Source: Candidatus Micrarchaeaceae archaeon
GTDB taxonomy: Archaea; Micrarchaeota; Micrarchaeia; Micrarchaeales; CABMGC01
NCBI GenBank assembly: GCA_027310795.1
Contig: DAIDAD010000020.1
Coordinates: 432 to 9,087 of the forward strand
Length of the DNA: 8,656 nucleotides
Direction: 5' to 3'
The translations under genes and the position numbers were made by a program. Below the pieces are notes generated by a model. It had not been told where the DNA came from and ran no database searches. It saw only the letters and a program-made list of their open reading frames with translations. Position 1 is the first letter of the stretch; every line of letters starts with the position of its first letter. Below are positions 1 to 5,369 of this stretch, one piece after another.

Positions 1-220
1 CGCACCGTCGAGAAAGGAGATAAGCGGCAGCATAAAGTCAAGGCCGCTGCTCAGCCGCGGGCCTGGGATAAGGAAGCCTATGAAAGGATACAGGGTCAAG
101 AGGCTTGTGCGCGGAAATACGATAAGCATCGACACAGCGCAGGTCAATACTGTGATAACTGAAATGGGCGGCAGGAGCGCAGAGGAGCTGTTCAAGCCCA
201 AGGAGAAGAAAGAAGATTAA
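1..220 (+). CDS. rps6e: Ribosomal protein eS6 (S6e), C-terminal part, 5' end outside window
   Basis: This is the end of the gene for small-subunit ribosomal protein eS6, a component of the 30S ribosome found in archaea and eukaryotes. The reading frame starts at base 2 and stops at the TAA at 218-220, giving 72 visible residues. The family signature is clear: a segment reading KSRPLLSRGPGIRKP, then KGYRVKRLVRGNTIS, which matches the conserved region ending in the eS6 motif VRGNTIS. A short lysine/glutamate-rich tail (PKEKKED) follows. The usual acidic residues after RGNTIS (typically ED) read ID here. The next gene, aIF2 gamma, begins at the base after the stop, so the two are almost certainly co-transcribed. 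An eS6-aIF2 gamma pairing is a familiar archaeal translation-gene arrangement. The N-terminal portion and promoter lie outside the window. Confidence 0.9.
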   Translation, partial: APSRKEISGSIKSRPLLSRGPGIRKPMKGYRVKRLVRGNTISIDTAQVNTVITEMGGRSAEELFKPKEKKED

Positions 221-1423
221 ATGAGTTTCATGCAGAGCGAATTGAACATAGGCACATTAGGCCACGTGGACCATGGAAAAACCACGCTTACGGCTGCGAT
301 AGCTCACAAGTGGACAGATATTCACAGCGAGAGCATAAAGAGGAGCATGACAATAAAACTGGGATATTCCGACGCTGTAATATATACGTATGAAAAGGAC
401 GGGAAGACGCATTATTCGACTGAAAAGGAGCAGGGGGCAAAAGAGATAAGGAAGATATCGCTGCTCGATTCGCCGGGACACGAAACGCTCATGGCGACCG
501 CGATAGCAGGATCGAACATAATAGACGCTGCGCTTTTCGTCATTTCTGCATCGGAGCCGTGCCCAATGCCGCAGACGAAGGAACATCTAATGATAATAAA
601 TGCGCTTGGCATAAAGAACGTGATAATAGCCCAGACAAAGATAGACGTCGTGGGAAAGGAGAAGGCAAAACAGCACTACAGCCAGATAAAGGAATTCATA
701 AAAGGGAGCAAGATAGCAGATGCGGTGATAGTGCCGGTCATGGCGAACAGGAACGTTAACGTTGACATAATACTCGAGGAGATTGCAAAGCTGCCTGTCC
801 CAAACAGGGACGTCTCCGCAGACCCCATAATGTACATAGCAAGGTCATTTGATGTTAACAGGCCAGGAACAGAGATAGACGATATCCTCGGAGGGGTCAT
901 CGGCGGATCCATAATAAGGGGCACGTTCAAGATGGGCGACGACGTGGAGATAAGGCCTGGCATAAACGTGTCAAAGGAGAAGAAAGGGGCCGCAACATAC
1001 AAGCCTATAATTGCAAAAATAACAGGAATATCTGCAGGCGATGAAAAGCTCGACAAGGCGATAGCCGGAGGGCTCATAGCGATAGGGACGGACATGGACC
1101 CCGCGATAACAAAAGCGGACGGCCTTGTAGGCCAGATAATAGGCCATATCAGCAAGCTTCCCGATTCAAGGACAGAAATAACGATAAGCTACAATTCGCT
1201 CAACAGGACCGACCTTCCAAAGCAGTCCTTTACTGAGAACGAGCCTGTCCTTCTGGGCATAGGCACAGGCACGGCCATCGGTTACATAAAGAAGCAGAAG
1301 AAAGCGACGATGAGCATAATGCTGAAGCACGCGTTCTGCATAGACAAGCAGGTGAAGATATCTGTGCTCAGGAACATAGGCCAGAGATGGCGGTTGTACG
1401 GATACGGCACATTATCCGCATAA
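221..1423 (+). CDS. eif2g: Translation initiation factor aIF2, gamma subunit (GTPase)
   Basis: This is the GTP-binding core subunit of archaeal initiation factor 2, which carries initiator Met-tRNA to the small ribosomal subunit. Visible motifs are G1 GHVDHGKT (residues 14-21), the switch I threonine in SMTIKLG (T44), G3 DSPGH (83-87) and a TKID G4 box (139-142). Domains II and III follow, with ARSFDVNRPGT and the family C-terminus QRWRLYGYGTL. At 400 residues it is near full family length. Three departures stand out. The zinc-knuckle cysteines usual before the G3 box are absent (about residues 54-77 contain none). G4 is TKID instead of NKxD. The G5 position reads MAN (174-176) instead of SAx. 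The ATG directly abuts the eS6 stop, and a second ATG at 230 is an alternative start. No ribosome-binding site is well placed (AGGAG lies at 201-205), so coupling to eS6 translation is likely. The 3' end overlaps the convergent phosphoesterase gene by 12 bp. Confidence 0.96.
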   Translation: MSFMQSELNIGTLGHVDHGKTTLTAAIAHKWTDIHSESIKRSMTIKLGYSDAVIYTYEKDGKTHYSTEKEQGAKEIRKISLLDSPGHETLMATAIAGSNIIDAALFVISASEPCPMPQTKEHLMIINALGIKNVIIAQTKIDVVGKEKAKQHYSQIKEFIKGSKIADAVIVPVMANRNVNVDIILEEIAKLPVPNRDVSADPIMYIARSFDVNRPGTEIDDILGGVIGGSIIRGTFKMGDDVEIRPGINVSKEKKGAATYKPIIAKITGISAGDEKLDKAIAGGLIAIGTDMDPAITKADGLVGQIIGHISKLPDSRTEITISYNSLNRTDLPKQSFTENEPVLLGIGTGTAIGYIKKQKKATMSIMLKHAFCIDKQVKISVLRNIGQRWRLYGYGTLSA

Positions 1424-2389
1424 TTCCTTTGCCTTTTTCTGCACAAGCAGCGCAAACCTCATTCGTTCGCTGCTCTTTGAAAAATCATAATGCTCATTCA
1501 GGGAAAAGCCTGATGCATGCGGATGGCCGCCCCCGCCGAAATAAGCAGCAAGCGGCTGGCAGTCCGCCTCCTTTGTGCGTATATGCCCATGCATGTTGTC
1601 AAGGTTGATGTATACGCCGATGTCCTTCCCGCCTTTGTCGCCGACTGCCGCACAGGCGAGAGTTGACTGAATCCCTCTCTGGAAACCGACTGCAACATCG
1701 TCAAGCACTATCAGACGGCCAAGCATCCTGCGTATCCTTTCCTTGTTTACCTTGTCGAACGTCTCTGCATCCTTTTTCATCCGGCTGTCTGAGAACCTGC
1801 CATTGCTTATCATTCCTGCAATGCGCCTCAGTTTGTTGTTGCGCCTTGAATAGTCCTTTATCTGCTGATAAGAAGTCATGGCCATCGCATACTCTATTAT
1901 CATGCGCCTGTGCCGCTTGTCATCTGAAAGCAGGTTGAAATCGGAGTAATGGACTATTTCTGCGAACTCCGCGCAGAAACTGCTGTTGAGCCCGAGCTCA
2001 TTCCTCACTATCTCAGTAGCGCAGTATTTCTTGTTCTCGTTGACTATCGCGGCATCGCACTTCGACGCAATTCTTTTTATCCCGTCTGCATCCCAGACAT
2101 GATGGTCGAACCAGTAGACCTTGCCGTCTATCCTATGAATATAATCTATCATTTCGGAGAATGGCTTCTTTGTAGCTTTGTTGAGCCCGAGGTCCGCTAT
2201 TATCAACACGGCCCCGCGCTTCGCCGTGCTGCATATCCTCTTCTTCGAAAGGAGCATATTGTCCAATGAGTAATCCGTAAAGAAGATATTCCTCAATGGA
2301 ATTCCGTACCTGATCTTTATCAGGGCAGCGCTGCCCACCCCGTCGATGTCGCTCTGATGGCACAGTGCGAAGATATTGTTCATTGACAT
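1412..2389 (-). CDS. DHH/DHHA1-family phosphoesterase (RecJ/NrnA-like)
   Basis: This is a predicted metal-dependent phosphoesterase of the DHH superfamily, whose members include RecJ exonucleases and nanoRNases that cleave short oligonucleotides or cyclic dinucleotides. Counting from the ATG at 2389 (325 residues), the manganese-binding motifs are in order: HQSDIDG (D14, D16), ADLGLN (D66), the signature DHH (95-97) in YWFDHHVWD, and HYSDF (D150). The C-terminal DHHA1 substrate-binding motif GGGGHPHASGF is at about 285-295. The length fits a two-domain NrnA-like enzyme and is too short for a RecJ with extra OB domains. The frame stays open to a TTG at 2419, but the ATG at 2389 is preferred. 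It has GTGAT 3 nt upstream, and a TATA box at 2423-2430 would start transcription downstream of the TTG. Another ATG at 2383 is possible. The exact substrate cannot be read from sequence. The 3' end overlaps the aIF2 gamma gene tail to tail. Confidence 0.9.
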   Translation of the reverse strand: MSMNNIFALCHQSDIDGVGSAALIKIRYGIPLRNIFFTDYSLDNMLLSKKRICSTAKRGAVLIIADLGLNKATKKPFSEMIDYIHRIDGKVYWFDHHVWDADGIKRIASKCDAAIVNENKKYCATEIVRNELGLNSSFCAEFAEIVHYSDFNLLSDDKRHRRMIIEYAMAMTSYQQIKDYSRRNNKLRRIAGMISNGRFSDSRMKKDAETFDKVNKERIRRMLGRLIVLDDVAVGFQRGIQSTLACAAVGDKGGKDIGVYINLDNMHGHIRTKEADCQPLAAYFGGGGHPHASGFSLNEHYDFSKSSERMRFALLVQKKAKELCG

Positions 2390-2392
2390 GTA

Positions 2393-2397
2393 ATCAC
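2393..2397 (-). promoter_or_regulatory. Ribosome-binding site GTGAT deciding the DHH start
   Basis: On the minus strand GTGAT lies 3 nt before the ATG at 2389. It matches the 3' half of the archaeal Shine-Dalgarno GGAGGTGATC. The same motif at the same 3-nt spacing precedes the small gene at 7824-7970. This supports the internal ATG over the upstream TTG. Confidence 0.55.
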
Positions 2398-2422
2398 AAA
2401 GATAGCTAAATCTGCGCAAATG

Positions 2423-2430
2423 TTTTTAAG
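2423..2430 (-). promoter_or_regulatory. TATA box of the DHH phosphoesterase gene
   Basis: The minus strand reads CTTAAAAA, about 34-41 nt upstream of the ATG at 2389. With the usual archaeal TATA-to-start distance (about 25 nt), transcription would begin near 2400, leaving a leader of about 10-12 nt that just includes the GTGAT site. Read from sequence only. Confidence 0.5.
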
Positions 2431-2483
2431 CGTTGTGAAGAAGCACAGCTGAGGAATTAAAAGAGGCAAAGCCGCGCCGCATA

Positions 2484-2515
2484 AAAATAGCGGGCCTGCT
2501 GGGGATAGCAGGCCC
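2484..2515 (-). terminator. Hairpin plus T-run, intrinsic-type terminator of the winged-helix gene
   Basis: On the minus strand, GGGCCTGCT and AGCAGGCCC (2507-2515 and 2492-2500) form a perfect 9-bp GC-rich stem with a 6-nt loop. GCTA and five Ts (2484-2488) follow. The stem begins 8 nt after the stop codon of the 2523-3050 gene and lies upstream of the DHH promoter. This is the layout of a Rho-independent terminator. Archaeal termination usually relies on the U-tract alone, so the strong stem is notable. A role as a 3'-end stability element is also possible. Confidence 0.6.
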
Positions 2516-2522
2516 ATCCGAG

Positions 2523-3050
2523 TTACTGTGGAGGTGATATGATTAGCGCGTTGGTCGCCTTGCCAGCATCAAACCTGTAGTAAACCTTGTGACCGAGCTG
2601 AATCCTCTGCAGCAGCTGCTCGCTGCACAGCTTCTTCAATCTGGTGCATGCCGCATTCCTTCCCTTGTAGCCCATCAAATCCTTTATGTCGTCTGCGCAG
2701 GCGAGGCCCTTTGCCTGCACGAAGTCTATTATCCTAGCGTCAAGCTGCGACAAGGCTATCTCTTCAAAGCCCTTCTTCCTCATCGCCTCTATGGGGTTTT
2801 CCTCTTTCACGGAACTCTTGTACTCAAGGCGCTTTATCCTCTCCATGAGGCCTGCAAGCAGCCTGTTTGTGCGTTCCCTTTCATCAGTGATGTAGCTTAC
2901 GAGCGCGGTGACTTCCGAGTTCTGCCCTGTATCCTTCTTTTCCACCAGTACCCGGATCTCTTCCCTAAGCTTAATAATCTCTTCTGCAATCTGTTTGTTG
3001 TTCTCCATGCCACGCCACACCTGGTTCCAACCATACCATGAAACGTTCAT
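2523..3050 (-). CDS. Coiled-coil winged-helix DNA-binding protein
   Basis: The family is not recognised. The 175-residue product has an N-terminal charged helical region (residues about 15-75, from ENNKQIAEEI through ERTNRLLAGLMERIKRLEYK) with coiled-coil character, then a linker. A C-terminal winged helix-turn-helix spans about 95-160: LDARIIDFVQAKG, a turn with ADDIKDLMGY, a basic recognition helix NAACTRLKKLCSEQLL, and a wing IQLGHKVYYRF. It is therefore probably a dimeric transcription regulator or chromatin-associated DNA-binding protein. Two starts compete. The ATG at 3050 has no Shine-Dalgarno. The ATG at 3008 (codon 15) has AGGTG at 3018-3022, 9 nt upstream, and removes an odd tryptophan-rich leader (SWYGWNQVW). 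The longer frame is given, but the shorter start is quite possible. A TATA box at 3101-3108 and a palindrome at 3061-3082 precede the gene, suggesting autoregulation. A hairpin terminator follows it. Confidence 0.8.
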   Translation of the reverse strand: MNVSWYGWNQVWRGMENNKQIAEEIIKLREEIRVLVEKKDTGQNSEVTALVSYITDERERTNRLLAGLMERIKRLEYKSSVKEENPIEAMRKKGFEEIALSQLDARIIDFVQAKGLACADDIKDLMGYKGRNAACTRLKKLCSEQLLQRIQLGHKVYYRFDAGKATNALIISPPQ

Positions 3051-3060
3051 GAATGTTCTG

Positions 3061-3082
3061 TGAATGAATCATGATTCAATCA
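3061..3082. promoter_or_regulatory. Palindromic operator-like site over the predicted transcription start
   Basis: A perfect 14-bp palindrome TGAATCATGATTCA (3065-3078) sits inside a 22-bp imperfect one (3061-3082, with one A/A mismatch pair flanking the core). It begins 11 bp upstream of the winged-helix gene's ATG at 3050. It covers the position about 25 nt downstream of that gene's TATA box, where transcription should begin. A dimeric regulator bound here would block initiation. The gene's own winged-helix product is the obvious candidate, by inference. Confidence 0.55.
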
Positions 3083-3100
3083 GGTATCTATTCTGGAAGG

Positions 3101-3108
3101 TATATAAA
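3101..3108 (-). promoter_or_regulatory. TATA box of the winged-helix gene
   Basis: The minus strand reads GCAAGG then TTTATATA, a strong archaeal TATA element with a possible BRE just upstream (3109-3114). The predicted start of transcription is near 3078. That gives about a 28-nt leader to the ATG at 3050, or about 70 nt to the one at 3008. Confidence 0.6.
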
Positions 3109-3213
3109 CCTTGCTTTTAAAAGCTGGACTTCCCCTTATCAGAAAAAGCGCATAACCCTCGGTTTCTAGCGGCACAGAGATAAAAGGCATAAAAGATTTT
3201 CAGCGCAAGGTTC

Positions 3214-3223
3214 TTAATAAAAA
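3214..3223 (+). promoter_or_regulatory. TATA box of the KH protein-top6B operon
   Basis: TTAATAAAAA is centred about 29-30 nt before the ATG at 3248, so the transcript should begin at or within a few bases of that ATG. The mRNA is probably leaderless, in keeping with the lack of any Shine-Dalgarno there. The 8-mer GCAAGGTT (3205-3212) lies just upstream, and the same 8-mer occurs at the divergent promoter. Confidence 0.55.
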
Positions 3224-3247
3224 GCCTTCACTATCTGCGTGTTTGTG

Positions 3248-3742
3248 ATGGAGCAGATACTGATACCCCTGGCAAGGGTAAAATTCCTGAAAGAGGCAGA
3301 AAAGGACGTTGTCAAAAGGACAGGATGCAAGATATCCCTTGAGAGCAACAGCGTTGTGATAGAAGGAGCGCCGTATGACGAGTACAATGCGAAGAATGTG
3401 GTACAAGCTATAGGCAGGGGCTTCAAGCTCGGCACCGCGCTCAAGCTGCTCAACGAAGACTTCTTCTTCGAGAGCATAGACATAAGCGACATAGCATCGA
3501 ACAAGGACAAGGCAAAGCGGATAAAAGCTAGGATAATAGGGACGGACGGGAAAGCAAAGCTTTACATGGAATCGGTGAGCGGCGCAGCGATAGAGGTTTA
3601 CGGGAACACCATAAGCCTTATAGGCACCATAGAGGAGATAAGGGTTGCAAGATCCGGAATAAACATATTGCTTGACGGCGGCAAGCACAGCACCGCTTAC
3701 ATGGTAATGGAAAAGGAGAGAAGGAAGATAAAGAACGAGTAG
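3248..3742 (+). CDS. KH-domain RNA-binding protein (archaeal Pno1/Dim2/Krr1 type)
   Basis: This is a predicted rRNA-processing factor related to eukaryotic Pno1/Dim2, which binds the 3' end of small-subunit rRNA during maturation. The ATG at 3248 gives 164 residues. GTG codons at 3239 and 3245 are in frame, but the TATA box at 3214 points to a leaderless transcript starting near 3248. The middle segment AKNVVQAIGRGFKLGTALKLLNED (with its DFFFESIDI continuation) is typical of the family. The second KH domain has an intact GTDG loop (98-101) in RIKARIIGTDGKAK, followed by SGAAIEVYGNTISLIG. The first KH domain (about residues 1-40, LARVKFLKEAEKDVVKRTGCKISLES) lacks a recognisable GxxG loop, so RNA binding probably rests on KH2. 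Six bases separate this gene from top6B. This adjacency is common across archaea and supports both identifications. Confidence 0.9.
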   Translation: MEQILIPLARVKFLKEAEKDVVKRTGCKISLESNSVVIEGAPYDEYNAKNVVQAIGRGFKLGTALKLLNEDFFFESIDISDIASNKDKAKRIKARIIGTDGKAKLYMESVSGAAIEVYGNTISLIGTIEEIRVARSGINILLDGGKHSTAYMVMEKERRKIKNE

Positions 3743-3748
3743 ATTTGC

Positions 3749-5356
3749 ATGGCGGGCGACAAACCTGATGCGGAAGAGATATTCAAGGAATTCAAGGAGC
3801 AGTCCATAACGCAGTTCTTCAGGAAGAACAGCCAGATGCTGGGCTATTCGGGCAAAGTCAGGTCCCTCACGACAATAGTGCATGAATACGTCACAAATTC
3901 TCTTGACGGCTGCGAAGAAGCGGGCATCTTCCCTGAGATAACCGTGGAAGTGAAGGAGCTGTCCGAGAACAAGCACCATGTAAAGGTCACGGACAACGGG
4001 CCTGGTATACCGCAGAAGCTGGTGGGAAAGGCGCTTGCGAGCATATTGTCAGGCACGAAATTCCACAGATATGTGCAGCAGCGCGGGCAGCAGGGCATAG
4101 GCGCAGGCGGCTGCACTCTTTTCTCTGCGATAACGACCGGGAAGCCGATAGCTGTCAAGTCAGGCACAGGAAAAAGCGCATTAGAGTGCAACGTCGCAGT
4201 CGACATAAAAACGAACAAGCCGCTCATAACAGAGATGAAGGACCTGCCTGCGGACTTCAAAGGGCTTTCCGTGCAGGGCGAATTCGGCGACACGAAGTAC
4301 GAGCGCAGCGACCATGGAGTACAGGAATATATAAAAAGGACAGCGCTGTCGAACCCGCACATAACGATAAAACTCACGGAGCCTGACGGCAAAGAGAACA
4401 TCTTCCTTAAATCTGTGAACGAGATGCCGAAGAGGCCGAAGCAGACGAAGCCGCACCCTTTGGGAATAAGCACAAGGGATCTGCTAGACTTCGCGCATAC
4501 GACCGACAAGAACAAAATCTCATCATTCCTCTCGGAAAGCTTCTCAAGAGTCAGCCCTTCCAAAGTTGCGGAGCTCAAGGAGATTGCAAAAGAAGTTGAT
4601 TTTGACAAGAGCCCAAAGTCACTTCTATGGCCGGAAGCTGAAAAGATAGTTGAAGGTTTCAGGGGCATGAAATGGATGGCGCCAGAAACCGATTCCTTGT
4701 CGACGATAGGCGCGCAGCAGATGGAGTCGGCGATGCTCAACATAATAAACCCGCAGTTCATAAGCGTCACTGAACGCAAGCCCAAGATATTCAAAGGCGG
4801 AATACCGTTTGCGGTAGAGATTGGCATAGCGTACGGCGGAGATGCAGGCAAGGTTACCGAAGAAGGGACAAAAGGCAACATAATGAGGTCTGCAAACAAG
4901 GTGCCGTTGCTGTTCGACGGGTCTGTTTGCGCAATAACAGAGGCGGTTAACCAGATACAGTGGAAAAGGTATGGCATAAAGAACTTCGATGAAGAGCCTA
5001 TAAGCGTATTCGTCAACATATCAAGCGTCTACATCCCTTACAACGGCATAGGCAAGCAGGCTGTATCGCAGGAGCCTGAGATAATAGAAGAATTGAAGCT
5101 AGGCCTCATGGAGAGCGCAAGGAAGATGCAGATACACATAAACAAGCAGAGATCCATGCACACGATGGAATCGAGGTACAGGACGATAATAAGGTACGTT
5201 AGTCAGCTTGCCACGAACCTCAGCGAGATAACGGGTGAGGACAAATCGGCAATAGAGAAGCGGCTCAGAGAAATAGTAGAGAGCAAGTATGACATTTCAG
5301 ATGCAAAGGAAACCTCGGAAGAGAAAGAGGAATTCGAGACAGACGAAGAAGAGTAG
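3749..5356 (+). CDS. top6B: DNA topoisomerase VI subunit B (ATPase subunit)
   Basis: This is the ATPase subunit of type IIB topoisomerase VI, which with subunit A passes one DNA duplex through another to relax and decatenate chromosomes. The GHKL ATPase fold shows the N-box E46, N50 and D53 in HEYVTNSLDG, the G1 box DNGPGI (82-87) and the G2 box RGQQGIGAGG (112-121). A helix-two-turns-helix domain spans about 240-300. The transducer domain has MAPETDSLSTIG (310-321), VEIGIAYGG and the conserved switch lysine in GIGKQAV (K436). The 535-residue length is normal for the family. The G2 segment AGGCTLFSA departs from the usual ISAAVLYAQ, as far as I recall the family. The tail (about 519-535) is strongly acidic. 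No clear Shine-Dalgarno is seen before the ATG, so translation is probably coupled to the KH gene. The partner top6A, often next in line, is not in this window. Confidence 0.97.
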   Translation: MAGDKPDAEEIFKEFKEQSITQFFRKNSQMLGYSGKVRSLTTIVHEYVTNSLDGCEEAGIFPEITVEVKELSENKHHVKVTDNGPGIPQKLVGKALASILSGTKFHRYVQQRGQQGIGAGGCTLFSAITTGKPIAVKSGTGKSALECNVAVDIKTNKPLITEMKDLPADFKGLSVQGEFGDTKYERSDHGVQEYIKRTALSNPHITIKLTEPDGKENIFLKSVNEMPKRPKQTKPHPLGISTRDLLDFAHTTDKNKISSFLSESFSRVSPSKVAELKEIAKEVDFDKSPKSLLWPEAEKIVEGFRGMKWMAPETDSLSTIGAQQMESAMLNIINPQFISVTERKPKIFKGGIPFAVEIGIAYGGDAGKVTEEGTKGNIMRSANKVPLLFDGSVCAITEAVNQIQWKRYGIKNFDEEPISVFVNISSVYIPYNGIGKQAVSQEPEIIEELKLGLMESARKMQIHINKQRSMHTMESRYRTIIRYVSQLATNLSEITGEDKSAIEKRLREIVESKYDISDAKETSEEKEEFETDEEE

Positions 5357-5369
5357 CTCTGGAACCAGA

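Noticed and set aside
676..1155. 159-codon open frame on the minus strand opposite aIF2 gamma
   Set aside because: Shadow of a conserved gene; its isoleucine/proline/serine-rich composition follows from the other strand's ATA and GGC codons.
1949..2269. 106-codon plus-strand frame opposite the DHH gene
   Set aside because: The minus strand carries all DHH and DHHA1 motifs in order across this stretch; the plus frame has no motif or ribosome-binding site.
2390..2419. TTG-initiated 10-codon extension of the DHH protein
   Set aside because: The TATA box at 2423-2430 would start transcription downstream of this TTG, and GTGAT sits 3 nt before the ATG at 2389.
2539..2580. 13-codon plus-strand frame behind a perfect GGAGGTGAT
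   Set aside because: The frame is very short, has no spacing between the site and the ATG, and lies inside the winged-helix gene; listed only as a sequence curiosity.
3071..3169. 32-codon plus-strand frame in the divergent spacer
   Set aside because: No ribosome-binding site or promoter, and it runs through the palindrome and the TATA box of the opposite gene.
3125..3204. Possible small RNA in the divergent spacer
   Set aside because: No stable stem, tRNA-like fold or C/D or H/ACA box was seen; only short ATAAAAG repeats at 3180-3195.
3200..3979. 259-codon open frame on the minus strand across the KH gene and the start of top6B
   Set aside because: It spans two recognised plus-strand genes and their promoter, has tyrosine/leucine-rich shadow composition and no family motif.
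3844..5019. 391-codon open frame on the minus strand opposite top6B
   Set aside because: It lies wholly inside a well-supported Top6B gene, has serine/leucine-rich composition typical of a reverse-strand shadow, and shows no motif or promoter.
5358..5369. Dyad TCTGG-AA-CCAGA between the top6B stop and the convergent stop
   Set aside because: Too short, with too small a loop and no T-run, to call a terminator.
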